From: an uncultured Clostridia bacterium
GTDB lineage: Bacteria > Bacillota > Clostridia > Peptostreptococcales > Anaerovoracaceae
NCBI GenBank assembly: GCA_934281605.1
Contig: CAKQXD010000014.1
Coordinates: 1-53,375 of the forward strand
Direction: 5' to 3'
DNA: 53,375 bases
The position numbers and the translations under genes are program-made. Below, one piece after another: positions 8,145-16,830 of the stretch (the first letter of the stretch is position 1; each line of letters starts with the position of its first letter). Under the pieces are notes generated by a model. It was given only the letters and a program-made list of their open reading frames with translations, was not told where the DNA came from and made no database searches.

Positions 8145-8861
8145 ATGAACGCGAAAGAACAGGAAAGAGAAAAAAAGAAGCCATCGCAGGAAAGCGATGC
8201 GGGGACTGTGGATCTGATCCGGGAGCTGGGACTTGCCATGCCGGGAACTAATTTTGACAGCGATCTGCAGTATATCAGTATCATTGGGAGCATCGAGGGG
8301 CATATTGCTCTTCCTATGGAAAATAAGACGACGAAATACGAGCATCTGATCCCGCAGCTGATTGCTGTGGAGGAAAATCCTAATTTAAAAGGGCTGCTGG
8401 TGCTGCTTAACACCATGGGCGGGGATGTGGAAGCCGGTCTTGCTCTGGCAGAGATGATTTCGACCCTTTCGAAACCGACGGTTTCTCTGGTGCTGGGTGG
8501 AGGTCACAGCATTGGCATCCCGCTGGCAACAGCGACGGACTATTCCTTTATTGCAGGGACAGCAACCATGACCCTCCATCCCATCCGCACGACAGGACTT
8601 GTCATCACAGCGCAGGCCACCTTTGATTACATGAGAAAAACGCAGGATCGTGTTGTTGATTTTATTGCAGGTCATTCCCGGGCCACCAGGAAGAAGGTGA
8701 CGGAACTGATGAACTGCAGCGACAATATGTCCAACGATGTGGGAACCATCCTCTTTGGAAAAGAAGCTGTAGAAGCTGGGATCATTGATGCCGTGGGTGG
8801 TGTGTCACAGGCTCTTGCAGAGCTGCACCGCCGGGTGGAAAAAGCTGAACATGAGTTGTAG
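8145..8861 (+). CDS. tepA: ClpP-like serine protease TepA
   Basis: A 238-residue protein of the ClpP/crotonase fold. The motif GGGHSIGIP places the catalytic Ser at residue 122 and MTLHPIR the His at about 145, as in the translocation-enhancing protein TepA (YmfB) of Bacillus. 'LLNTMGGDVEAGLALAEMI' (about 87-105) is the ClpP-type oxyanion region. The charged N-terminus lacks a signal peptide, so it is cytoplasmic or membrane-attached. It starts after GGAGG (8135-8139). TepA proteins degrade signal peptides or regulatory proteins; the target here is unknown. Confidence 0.87.
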   Translation: MNAKEQEREKKKPSQESDAGTVDLIRELGLAMPGTNFDSDLQYISIIGSIEGHIALPMENKTTKYEHLIPQLIAVEENPNLKGLLVLLNTMGGDVEAGLALAEMISTLSKPTVSLVLGGGHSIGIPLATATDYSFIAGTATMTLHPIRTTGLVITAQATFDYMRKTQDRVVDFIAGHSRATRKKVTELMNCSDNMSNDVGTILFGKEAVEAGIIDAVGGVSQALAELHRRVEKAEHEL

Positions 8862-8904
8862 AGGCTTCTCAAGGGTAACGATGTATCCTAATGAAATTTA
8901 ATGC

Positions 8905-8933
8905 TTGACGAAATAGGAAAAATATGGTATTCT
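8905..8933 (+). promoter_or_regulatory. Promoter of the TadZ-like gene
   Basis: TTGACG at 8905-8910 and TATTCT at 8928-8933 with a 17-base spacer, 48 bases before the start codon. Confidence 0.75.
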
Positions 8934-8980
8934 TCAATAAATGGAATATAATTCCAATGAGATAATAAGGGGGATATCAT

Positions 8981-10114
8981 ATGGAGCATATCAGAATCGC
9001 ACTGGTCAGTGAGGATCAGGCATATGGGAAAGCGCTGGGAATGGCGCTGCTGCATGTATGCCGCGCATTTCTGATCCGGATTTTTAATCGACAGGAAATC
9101 GAAGAGTACACGGGCGAAGAATCCTTTGATCTGATCGTATGGGACGGAGCATTGCCAGAGGAGGAGCCTCTGATGCAGGGGTGTGCCATGCGGCTGGTGG
9201 AAAAGCCGTCCATGGTGCGAAAGGATTTCAGCAGACGGGAATTCTGTCTGTATCGTTACAGCTGCGCTCAGTCATTTGTAGCAGATTTTTTTGAGATTTA
9301 CGGACGGATGACGGGAAGACATCCGGTCAATGTAGCGCGGCAGGACATCCGTCTACTCGCTTTTTCTTCCTGGGAGGGCGGCGCCGGCTGCAGCACGGTC
9401 GCCATCGCCGCAGGGCGAGAGCTGTGCCGGTATCATCAGAAAAAGGTGTTGTATCTGTCGCTGGAGGAAGTGGAATCTACGGAAAACTTTTTTCAGAGCT
9501 ACAGAGGAGCCAAGAGTCTGGGGCGATATTTGTATTACCTGTTTCGAAAACAGGGAGATCCGACGCAGAAACCGATGCTGCCTTTTCTGGACGGCTATGT
9601 GCTTCGAGATGAATTTGGGCTGGAGGCCTTTGCACCGACGCGAGGACGGAATCCATTGCGGGAGCTGTCGCCGGAGGATCTGTTTTTGTTCCTGGATTCC
9701 CTAATGAGCAGCGGCAGATATGATACGATCCTGCTGGATGTGGGCGCGGCCCTTTCTCCGCTGGATACTGCCTGCCTGGAACTGGCGGAAAAGGTCTGTC
9801 TGATCGGTGCAGCAGAGGGAAGCATTTTTCGGGAAGCGCAGTATATGCAATATTTGATTTGCCGTTGCGGGGAGCACCTTCTGGACAAGTTCATCAAGGT
9901 GGAAAACCGGGTGTCAGAGTCGGAGCTGCTGCAGAAACAGACGGAAGAGCCGGCGGATCGAGAGGATCCTATTCTGCCGGTGAATGTATTTCTGGGAAAA
10001 AGCCGTTATTTCTCCGATGAGAAAAAGGGAAAGCGACTGGCGGAGGAAGGCGCATTTCAGAGCGGGATCGCTGCGCTGACGGAACATTTGCTTGATCCCT
10101 TAACAAAATCTTAA
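8981..10114 (+). CDS. TadZ/CpaE-like protein with a degenerate P-loop
   Basis: A 377-residue protein with a receiver-like N-terminal domain (about 1-115) and a ParA/MinD-type ATPase fold (about 120-330), the layout of TadZ/CpaE pilus-localisation proteins. The deviant Walker A reads WEGGAGCST (131-139): Glu132 stands in for the signature Lys and Cys137 for the P-loop Lys, so ATP hydrolysis by the usual mechanism is doubtful. 'YDTILLDVGAALSPLDTACLE' is the Walker B-like segment. The gene is alone behind its own promoter, 23 kb from the Tad locus. It could serve that pilus or act independently. Confidence 0.7.
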   Translation: MEHIRIALVSEDQAYGKALGMALLHVCRAFLIRIFNRQEIEEYTGEESFDLIVWDGALPEEEPLMQGCAMRLVEKPSMVRKDFSRREFCLYRYSCAQSFVADFFEIYGRMTGRHPVNVARQDIRLLAFSSWEGGAGCSTVAIAAGRELCRYHQKKVLYLSLEEVESTENFFQSYRGAKSLGRYLYYLFRKQGDPTQKPMLPFLDGYVLRDEFGLEAFAPTRGRNPLRELSPEDLFLFLDSLMSSGRYDTILLDVGAALSPLDTACLELAEKVCLIGAAEGSIFREAQYMQYLICRCGEHLLDKFIKVENRVSESELLQKQTEEPADREDPILPVNVFLGKSRYFSDEKKGKRLAEEGAFQSGIAALTEHLLDPLTKS

Positions 10115-10158
10115 CATTTCTTTAACAAAGCCACTCTTTCCTTATCATAGATTTAACA
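10100..10158 (+). promoter_or_regulatory. PhoP-box array before the phosphate transporter
   Basis: TTAACA occurs at 10100, 10111 and 10122, exactly 11 bases (one helical turn) apart, and again at 10153. This is the pattern of Bacillus-type PhoP boxes (TT[ATC]ACA repeats). A good -10 (TACAAT at 10160-10165) follows with a poor -35, as expected of an activated promoter. The first copies overlap the last codons of the TadZ-like gene. The target is a Na+/phosphate cotransporter, and a PhoP/PhoR pair is encoded 2.4 kb downstream. Confidence 0.8.
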
Positions 10159-10220
10159 ATACAATGTAAAGAGTTGTTGTATTACGTTATTTTTGATGAT
10201 TTTGGAAATGAGGAACGAAA

Positions 10221-11906
10221 GTGGAAGCATTACAGATCGCACTGGCATTGTTTGGCGGACTGGCTCTGTTCATCTATGGTATGAACTTGATGAGCGATGG
10301 TCTGCAGAAAGCTGCCGGCGAGAAAATGAAGAGTATTTTATCTCTATTGACGAGAAATGTATTTATCGGAGTGCTGGCGGGAGCGCTTACCACGGCAGTG
10401 CTGCAGAGCAGCAGCGCTACGACGGTCATGGTCATCGGGTTCGTTACGGCGGGTCTGATGAACCTGAAACAGGCCATCAGTATTATCATCGGCGCTAACA
10501 TCGGTACTACCATTACGGCGCAGCTGGTAGCGTTTCAGATCGGCGATTATGCATGGGGATTCGTCATTATAGGCTTCATCATGTACTTCTTCTTGAAGAA
10601 AAACGAAAAAATCATGGATATCGGACAGACCATCTTTGCGTTCGGTATGCTGTTTGTGGGATTGAATATCATGGGAGATGCGATGGAACCTCTGTCGCAG
10701 ACCCAGCTGTTTGCAGATCTCATGCTGAAAGTATCGGATTCTCCAGCGCTTGGAGTTATTGTCGGAGCAGTGCTGACGGCCATCATCCAGAGCAGTTCGG
10801 CATCCATCGCAGTTCTGCAGAATCTAGCCAGCACGGCAGGTCCAGACGGAGTCACCAGTATCGTAGGACTGGCGGGAGCTATCCCGATCCTGTTCGGAAC
10901 CAATATTGGTACGACGGTAACGGCGCTTCTGGCGTCCATCGGAGGTTCTGTGAATGCAAAGCGTACAGCGATCGCTCACACGCTGTTCAACGTTGGCGGA
11001 ACGCTGCTGTTTATCTGGTTCACACCGTATATTGCAGAATTTATTCAGGCGATATCCCCGGACGGGAACGAACTGGACGTCATTTCCAGACAGATCGCCA
11101 ATGCACATTTGAGCTTTAATATTGCAACGACCATCGTCTTTATCCCTCTTATCGGAGTGCTGGTAAAGATCGTAGAAAAACTGATCCCGGGTCACGATGC
11201 GGAGAAAGATCCGATGGATACTATATATCTGGATTACAATCTGCTGGATAGACCGTTTGCAGCGATCCATATGGCTAAGAAAGAGCTGTCCAGAATGGCG
11301 CAGGTTTCCAGTGAAATGGTCATAGAGACCAAGAAAGCGTTCCTGGGCAATGACCGGGAAGCAGCGGAGGTCGTATTCAAGAAGGAACTGATTGTCAACA
11401 ATCTAAGGGATAAGATCACGGAATATCTTGCCTCGATTCTGGCTGCAGAGTCGGTCACAGAGCATCAGGCGGAGACGATTTCCGGTCTGTTCCATGTAGT
11501 TTCGGACGTAGAGCACATCGGGGATCACTGCAAGGATATCGCTCACTTTGCCATCGAGAAGATGGATAATGGATATGAATTCTCAGAAAATGCCTGTGCG
11601 GAGATCTATCAGTGCTTCGAACAGGGAACCAAGATGGTGAATGAAGCCATTGAGGCGCTGGGGACGGGCGATTTTGAACTGGCTAAGGACATCAAGCGGG
11701 AAGAAGTTCGCATGAACAAGCTGGAGGCGAATTTAAGGGACAAGCATATGGAACGTCTGAATCGAAGGGAATGTTCCCCGGAATTCACTGTCATCTATAC
11801 GGATGTGGTTCACTACATTGAAAAAATCGGAGACTGCTGTGATAACATAGCAAATAAGGTGCTCGATGATATCAATATTAAAGAGGCTGATGAGAAAATT
11901 AAATAG
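10221..11906 (+). CDS. Na+/phosphate cotransporter with C-terminal PhoU domain
   Basis: A 561-residue protein of the NptA/PiT-II (SLC34-like) family. It has two inverted membrane repeats, each with the phosphate-site motif: LQSSSATTV (about 57-65) and IQSSSASIA (about 190-198), and two 'GANIGTT/GTNIGTT' segments. From about residue 350 on, the helical PhoU-like domain follows ('FHVVSDVEHIGDHCKDIA', 'VVHYIEKIGDCCDNIANKV'). It imports inorganic phosphate with Na+. The start is GTG 10221 after AGGAA. The PhoP-box array immediately upstream predicts induction under phosphate limitation. A strong terminator follows. Confidence 0.93.
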   Translation: MEALQIALALFGGLALFIYGMNLMSDGLQKAAGEKMKSILSLLTRNVFIGVLAGALTTAVLQSSSATTVMVIGFVTAGLMNLKQAISIIIGANIGTTITAQLVAFQIGDYAWGFVIIGFIMYFFLKKNEKIMDIGQTIFAFGMLFVGLNIMGDAMEPLSQTQLFADLMLKVSDSPALGVIVGAVLTAIIQSSSASIAVLQNLASTAGPDGVTSIVGLAGAIPILFGTNIGTTVTALLASIGGSVNAKRTAIAHTLFNVGGTLLFIWFTPYIAEFIQAISPDGNELDVISRQIANAHLSFNIATTIVFIPLIGVLVKIVEKLIPGHDAEKDPMDTIYLDYNLLDRPFAAIHMAKKELSRMAQVSSEMVIETKKAFLGNDREAAEVVFKKELIVNNLRDKITEYLASILAAESVTEHQAETISGLFHVVSDVEHIGDHCKDIAHFAIEKMDNGYEFSENACAEIYQCFEQGTKMVNEAIEALGTGDFELAKDIKREEVRMNKLEANLRDKHMERLNRRECSPEFTVIYTDVVHYIEKIGDCCDNIANKVLDDINIKEADEKIK

Positions 11907-11912
11907 AAGGAT

Positions 11913-11941
11913 AGCGGCCTGATACAGGCCGCTGTTTTTTT
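11913..11941 (+). terminator. Rho-independent terminator
   Basis: A 9-bp GC-rich stem (AGCGGCCTG at 11913-11921 with 11925-11933) closes a 3-base ATA loop and is followed by seven T. It ends the phosphate-transporter transcript. Confidence 0.93.
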
Positions 11942-11957
11942 CTACGGGATTCCTGCC

Positions 11958-11986
11958 TTGTGCCGAAATAGGGGATAGGATATAAT
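11958..11986 (+). promoter_or_regulatory. Promoter of nrdG-phoP-phoR
   Basis: TATAAT at 11981-11986 with a weak TTGTGC at 11958-11963 (17-base spacer). It is the only good -10 between the terminator and nrdG, and no later promoter is evident before phoP, so the two-component genes probably depend on it. No TTAACA repeats are present. Confidence 0.5.
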
Positions 11987-12043
11987 AAATAAGAAGCTGT
12001 ATGACATGGATCGAAATGACGGCTTGGAAAGGGATAGGACAGC

Positions 12044-12589
12044 ATGCATTACGGAGAAATCAAGAATTACGATATTGCCAATGGAATCGGCGTGAGAGTG
12101 TCCCTCTTTGTATCGGGATGCACCAACCGCTGTGAACACTGTTTTCAGCCGGAGACCTGGGATTTTGCTCATGGAGAGCTTTTTACCGAAGAGACGCAGG
12201 AGGCGCTTTTGCAGATGCTGAAGCCGGATTATATTCATGGGTTCACGCTGCTGGGGGGCGAACCTTTCGAACCTGAAAACCAGAGAGGAATTTTACCGTT
12301 TTTGCAGAAACTGGCTCGTCAGCTTCCGGAGAAATCCGTGTGGGCCTACACCGGTTTTTTGCTGGAAGATCTTATGACAGAAGGCACTCACGCCAACTGT
12401 GAGGTGACGGAGGAAGTGCTGTCTCTCATCGACGTTCTCATCGACGGCAGGTTTGTGGAGGAGAAAAAGAATCTGAGTCTGCAGTTTCGCGGGTCGGAAA
12501 ATCAGAGGATCATCGATCTGAGTAGAACGCGCGATACGGGAAAACTGACCTTGTGGGTGGATTCGACGAAGGCAGCAGAGGTGAAATAG
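12044..12589 (+). CDS. nrdG: Anaerobic ribonucleoside-triphosphate reductase activating protein
   Basis: A 181-residue radical-SAM protein. The [4Fe-4S] ligands are Cys26, Cys30 and Cys33 in GCTNRCEHCF, and 'LLGGEPFEPENQ' is the SAM-binding GGEP-like segment. NrdG makes the glycyl radical on NrdD, needed for deoxynucleotide synthesis without oxygen. No nrdD is in this window, so its partner is elsewhere. The stop is one base before phoP, so nrdG is the first gene of the phoPR operon, an unusual pairing. The length is within the family's normal range. Confidence 0.92.
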   Translation: MHYGEIKNYDIANGIGVRVSLFVSGCTNRCEHCFQPETWDFAHGELFTEETQEALLQMLKPDYIHGFTLLGGEPFEPENQRGILPFLQKLARQLPEKSVWAYTGFLLEDLMTEGTHANCEVTEEVLSLIDVLIDGRFVEEKKNLSLQFRGSENQRIIDLSRTRDTGKLTLWVDSTKAAEVK

Positions 12590-12590
12590 T

Positions 12591-13283
12591 ATGAAGAAAA
12601 TTTTGATTATTGAAGACGAGCCGAATATCAGAGAACTGATTTTATATAATCTGAAAACCAATGGATATGACGGGATCGCAGCGGAGGACGGGATCATGGG
12701 AATCACCATGGTGCACCGGGAAAAGCCGGATCTCATTCTGCTGGATATTATGCTCCCGGGGAAAAATGGATACGATATCTGCAGAGAACTGCGGGAGGAA
12801 GGCAATAGTATCCCTATCATCATGATTACAGCTAAAACGGAGGAGATGGATAAGGTCATGGGGCTGGAATACGGTGCTGACGACTATATTTCCAAGCCGT
12901 TCGGTATCCGGGAGATGATGGCCAGGATCAAGGCGGTCCTGCGGCGGTATGAAGTCGTACAGGGTGTTTCTTCGGAGGAAGGGGATACGGTGATTTCCGT
13001 AGACGATCTGAAGATCAATGTGGAACGCCATGAGGTGACCGTGGGAGGTCATCCGGTGGATCTGACGTTAAAGGAATTTGAACTTTTGAAATATTTGATG
13101 GAGCATCGCGGTCACGTATTTTCGCGAGATCAGCTCCTTAACAATATCTGGGGGATCGATTATGCAGGAGAGACGCGTACTGTGGATGTACATATCCGTC
13201 ATATCCGCCAGAAGCTTTCTGATGGGAAAAGCGAAGAACACTATATCGAAACGATAAGAGGTAAAGGATACAAAGCTCGATGA
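12591..13283 (+). CDS. phoP: PhoP/PhoB-type response regulator
   Basis: A 230-residue OmpR-family regulator. The receiver domain (1-120) has Asp9, the phospho-acceptor Asp52 (LLDIMLPG), Thr80 and Lys102; the winged-helix DNA-binding domain covers about 130-230 ('LKEFELLKYLMEHRGHVFSRD', 'VDVHIRHIRQKL' segments). It is 1 base after nrdG and overlaps the kinase gene by 4 bases. Family membership alone does not fix the stimulus; the PhoP-box array in front of the nearby phosphate cotransporter makes phosphate control the best inference. Confidence 0.88.
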   Translation: MKKILIIEDEPNIRELILYNLKTNGYDGIAAEDGIMGITMVHREKPDLILLDIMLPGKNGYDICRELREEGNSIPIIMITAKTEEMDKVMGLEYGADDYISKPFGIREMMARIKAVLRRYEVVQGVSSEEGDTVISVDDLKINVERHEVTVGGHPVDLTLKEFELLKYLMEHRGHVFSRDQLLNNIWGIDYAGETRTVDVHIRHIRQKLSDGKSEEHYIETIRGKGYKAR

Positions 13284-14224
13284 AAAACAAAGTGATTATC
13301 ATGACGGCAGAGGCTATGGGAGGAATCCTGCTGCTGCAGTTCTTTTTCTGGAGACTGTATTTTCAGCCCCATCTGCAGGATGGCAGCGGGGAGCGTGCCA
13401 TGGCAGAGGGCATGGTGTGGCTGGCGGTCAGCTGCATTCTTCTGCTGCTTTTGGTCGGACTGCAGGCATATTTCTATCTGTTCCGGCCATACCATAATAA
13501 GGTGAGAGAATTAAAAGAGGCGGCGGAGGAAAGCAAGCAGGCGGAGCATATCCGCAGGGAATTCGTGGCCAATGTGAGTCATGAGCTGAAGACGCCGCTG
13601 ACCTCAATTTCTGGTTTTATTGAGACGCTGCAGGCTGGTGCTGCAGAGGATCCGGAGATTCGCTCCCGGTTTATCGACATCATCGCCATTGAAACGTCGC
13701 GTCTGAAACGACTGATCGAGGACCTTCTAGTGCTGTCGGATATTGAAAACAAGAGGGAGACAGAGGAAAAGGAATTCGATGTGAACGAGGCTATCGAACG
13801 GACGGTGGAAGTCCTCAAACCCATTGCGGAAGAAAAGGATATCCGTATTCTGCTCGAGTTGGATCACGACCTGCATCTGTCGGGATCTGTGGACCGGTTT
13901 CGTCAGATGATGCTCAATCTCATAGAGAATGCCATCAAGTATTCCTACCGGGGTCAGAGGATCTGGGTACGTGCATTAAAAAAAGGATCGGATATCGAAG
14001 TCAGCGTCAAGGACGAGGGAATCGGCATCGCGCCGGAGCATCATCAGAGATTGTTTGAACGGTTTTATCGCGTCGACAAGTCGCGTTCGAAAAAGGTGGG
14101 AGGCACCGGTCTGGGTCTTTCCATCGTAAAACATATCGCAGTTCTGTTCGGAGCCTCCCTGCGGGTGGAGAGCCAGGTGGATCAGGGTGCAACATTTTAT
14201 GTAACATTTCACAGCAGACAATAA
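13280..14224 (+). CDS. phoR: PhoR-like sensor histidine kinase
   Basis: A 314-residue membrane kinase. Two transmembrane segments (about 5-27 and 45-69) flank an external loop of only about 17 residues, so it has no room for an extracellular ligand domain and no PAS domain is seen. The H-box FVANVSHELKTPLTSI holds His101; the ATPase part has NLIENAIKYS, DEGIGIAP and GGTGLGLSI. Such short-loop kinases may sense the membrane or a transporter partner. Its start overlaps phoP by ATGA. It is followed by an ion antiporter gene in the same direction after 21 bases. Confidence 0.87.
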   Translation: MKNKVIIMTAEAMGGILLLQFFFWRLYFQPHLQDGSGERAMAEGMVWLAVSCILLLLLVGLQAYFYLFRPYHNKVRELKEAAEESKQAEHIRREFVANVSHELKTPLTSISGFIETLQAGAAEDPEIRSRFIDIIAIETSRLKRLIEDLLVLSDIENKRETEEKEFDVNEAIERTVEVLKPIAEEKDIRILLELDHDLHLSGSVDRFRQMMLNLIENAIKYSYRGQRIWVRALKKGSDIEVSVKDEGIGIAPEHHQRLFERFYRVDKSRSKKVGGTGLGLSIVKHIAVLFGASLRVESQVDQGATFYVTFHSRQ

Positions 14225-14245
14225 AAAAAGAAAGGATGGGATCGT

Positions 14246-16558
14246 TTGGAGCAGCTGGATTATTTGATAAAAGACCTTGCATTGATCTTTATTGTTGCAA
14301 GCATTGTGACCGTACTCTTTAAGAAACTCAATCAGCCTGTCGTGCTGGGATATATCGTGTCGGGATTTCTGATCAGCCCGAATTTCACGTATCTTCCTAC
14401 GGTGATCGAGTCGGGAGACATTCACGTCTGGGCCAATATCGGTGTAGTATTTCTGATGTTCGCTTTGGGACTGGAGTTCAGCTTTAAGAAGCTTGCTACG
14501 GTAGGAGGTAGCGCATTCGTTACTGCGGTGGCTGTCATGGGATCTATGATCCTCATCGGAGCCGGCATCGGATCTCTGCTGGGATGGGGCAAGATGGACT
14601 GCATCTTCCTGGGCGGCATGCTTTCCATGTCATCGACCATGATCATTTTGAAGGCTTATGAGGAATACGGACTGAAACAGGAGAAGTTTGCGCAGCTTGT
14701 GCTGGGAACTCTCGTGATCGAAGATATCGCCGGTATCTTTATGATGATCATTCTGTCTACGATCTCCGTCAGTCAGAGCGTATCGGGACTGGCTGTATTC
14801 CAGGAACTGGGGATTCTGTTTATTGAACTTGCTATCTGGCTCCTGCTGGGCATTTACCTGATTCCAAGTTTGTTAAAGAAAATCCGCCTGTTAGCCAACG
14901 ATGAAATGATGCTGGTGGTTTCCGTCGGGATCTGCATGGGAATGGTAGTCATCGCCAACCTGATCGGATTCTCTTCGGCGCTGGGAGCGTTTATGGCTGG
15001 ATCTATCCTGGCTGGTACAGTGCAGTCGGTACGGATCGAGCGTATCATTACGCCGATCAAGGATCTGTTTGGCGCTATCTTCTTTGTAGCGGTAGGCATG
15101 ATGATCGATCCGCCGCTCCTGGTGGAGTACATCGGTCCGATCCTTCTGATCACGGTGGTTACCATATTAGGGCAGATGACTTTTGCGACTCTCGGTATCC
15201 TGCTTTCCGGTCAGTCGCTTCATATGGCGATCCGGGGCGGATTCAGCATGGTTCAGATCGGTGAATTTTCTTTTATCGTGGCGACGCTGGGTATGTCTTT
15301 GGGCGTCATCAGCGACTTCCTGTATCCGATCGTCGTATGCGTTTCGGTCATTACATCCTTTACGACGCCGATTTTCATCAATAATTCGGAGAAGGTCTAC
15401 AGGCTTCTGGACAAGAGACTGCCAAGCGGGCTTAAGATCTTCTTGCGAAAGAACACGTCGGAGCGGCAGAGCGACGACGACAAGGATCGCGACTGGCTGC
15501 TGTATATCCGAGCTGTCCTGACCCGCACGGGGATCAGCTGTGCCATCATGTTCGTGATCTATCTGGCAGGATTCAAGTATCTGGAACCGTTCCTGAATCG
15601 TTTTGTGGGATCGGAGCTGACCAGCAATATTTTGTCAACGGTGATCATCGTTGGCGTGATGATCCCGTTTGCGGCACTGATGAATGGCAATGGCAACGAG
15701 GCTCTGATGACGAAGCTGTGGCTGAAGCACCGGGCAAACCGACTGCCTCTTCTGACTCTCAAAGCAGCGAGAATCATGATATCGGCTTGTTTTATCGCAC
15801 TGGTACTTCGCAGGACATTCCATATTCCGTTCGGCTTGATTGTAGTCATAGCAGCGATCCCGATCGCTATGATCGTTCATTCGGACTATATCAAGGGCAA
15901 GGCTATCGATCTGGAAATGCGGTTTTTATCCAATTTTTCGGAGAAAACCCTGGCGAAGGCCAAGAAAGAACGGGGCATCAAGGGCAATTACGTATGGCTC
16001 AACGAATCCCTTCTGGTAGCCGAGTTTCAGGTGACGAAAGCCAGTGGATACCAGACCATATACGAGTTTACCAACAGGCGCTCTTTCCAGGTGGAAATCA
16101 TTAAAATTGTCCGTGGAGATAAACGGATCAATATGCCGAAAGCAGATGAAATGGTTTTGGCGGGTGATATCCTCCATATGATGGGCACTCATGATGAGAT
16201 CGAATCTTGCATGATGCTCCTGGAACGAGAAGACTGCATCGAATATACGGATCGACCGGACGTATCGCTGAAGGATTACCTGTATGCACAGACTTTCCAT
16301 GGCATAGAACCGGAACAGCAGCTGATCTGCTGTCCGATCCGCATCGAGTCCGACTCGGAATTTTTACGCAAATCCATTAAAAACTCAGAAATTCGGAGCA
16401 GGTATCGCGGAACGGTCATCGGAATCGAGCGTGATAACCTGCCGATTCCGAATCCGGATATCGAGACTATCATCCAGAAAGGGGACATGATCTGGGTACT
16501 GGGAAGCCAGCGGATGGCGGATGCTCTGATCAAGGGCGGTGTATTGAAACATAAATAG
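14246..16558 (+). CDS. CPA2-family cation/H+ antiporter with two RCK-C domains
   Basis: A 770-residue protein. The first 390 or so residues form the Kef-type CPA2 exchanger, with 'LNQPVVLGYIVSGFLISP' near the N-terminus, 'VFLMFALGLEFS' and 'IGFSSALGAFMAGSI'. About four extra hydrophobic segments follow (about 430-560), then two TrkA-C (RCK-C) domains (about 595-665 and 685-765) without the usual TrkA-N Rossmann domain. It probably exports K+ or Na+ in exchange for H+ under control of a ligand bound by RCK-C. The start is TTG 14246 after AAAGGA (14231-14236). It closes the nrdG-phoP-phoR operon, ending at a terminator. Confidence 0.85.
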   Translation: MEQLDYLIKDLALIFIVASIVTVLFKKLNQPVVLGYIVSGFLISPNFTYLPTVIESGDIHVWANIGVVFLMFALGLEFSFKKLATVGGSAFVTAVAVMGSMILIGAGIGSLLGWGKMDCIFLGGMLSMSSTMIILKAYEEYGLKQEKFAQLVLGTLVIEDIAGIFMMIILSTISVSQSVSGLAVFQELGILFIELAIWLLLGIYLIPSLLKKIRLLANDEMMLVVSVGICMGMVVIANLIGFSSALGAFMAGSILAGTVQSVRIERIITPIKDLFGAIFFVAVGMMIDPPLLVEYIGPILLITVVTILGQMTFATLGILLSGQSLHMAIRGGFSMVQIGEFSFIVATLGMSLGVISDFLYPIVVCVSVITSFTTPIFINNSEKVYRLLDKRLPSGLKIFLRKNTSERQSDDDKDRDWLLYIRAVLTRTGISCAIMFVIYLAGFKYLEPFLNRFVGSELTSNILSTVIIVGVMIPFAALMNGNGNEALMTKLWLKHRANRLPLLTLKAARIMISACFIALVLRRTFHIPFGLIVVIAAIPIAMIVHSDYIKGKAIDLEMRFLSNFSEKTLAKAKKERGIKGNYVWLNESLLVAEFQVTKASGYQTIYEFTNRRSFQVEIIKIVRGDKRINMPKADEMVLAGDILHMMGTHDEIESCMMLLEREDCIEYTDRPDVSLKDYLYAQTFHGIEPEQQLICCPIRIESDSEFLRKSIKNSEIRSRYRGTVIGIERDNLPIPNPDIETIIQKGDMIWVLGSQRMADALIKGGVLKHK

Positions 16559-16565
16559 GAAAAAC

Positions 16566-16601
16566 AAGACCTCGCAAATTGTTGGAATGCGAGGTCTTTT
16601 G
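16566..16601 (+). terminator. Rho-independent terminator
   Basis: A perfect 11-bp stem (AAGACCTCGCA at 16566-16576 with 16588-16598) ends in a T run. It closes the antiporter transcript. Confidence 0.88.
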
Positions 16602-16684
16602 ATAAAATCAGGGTTGTCGACCCCACGCGAATAGTAAAAATCAGTACCTGTCTGAAAAAATACAAAATTTCAAAAAATCAATTG

Positions 16685-16713
16685 TTGAAAGCGTGGTTTT
16701 GGAGTGTTAAAAT
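16685..16713 (+). promoter_or_regulatory. Promoter of the redox operon
   Basis: TTGAAA at 16685-16690 and TAAAAT at 16708-16713, spacer 17. It leaves an AT-rich leader of about 110 bases before the polyferredoxin gene; I see no clear regulatory fold in that leader. Confidence 0.75.
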
Positions 16714-16830
16714 ACGAGTGAAGAGAAAAATTTTTTTTAACTAGATAGAATACTGTATACATCATACATTATTTATAATACCGTAGACAAAAATACTTCT
16801 CTTGTTTCATGGATGATTGGAGGTAAGGAA

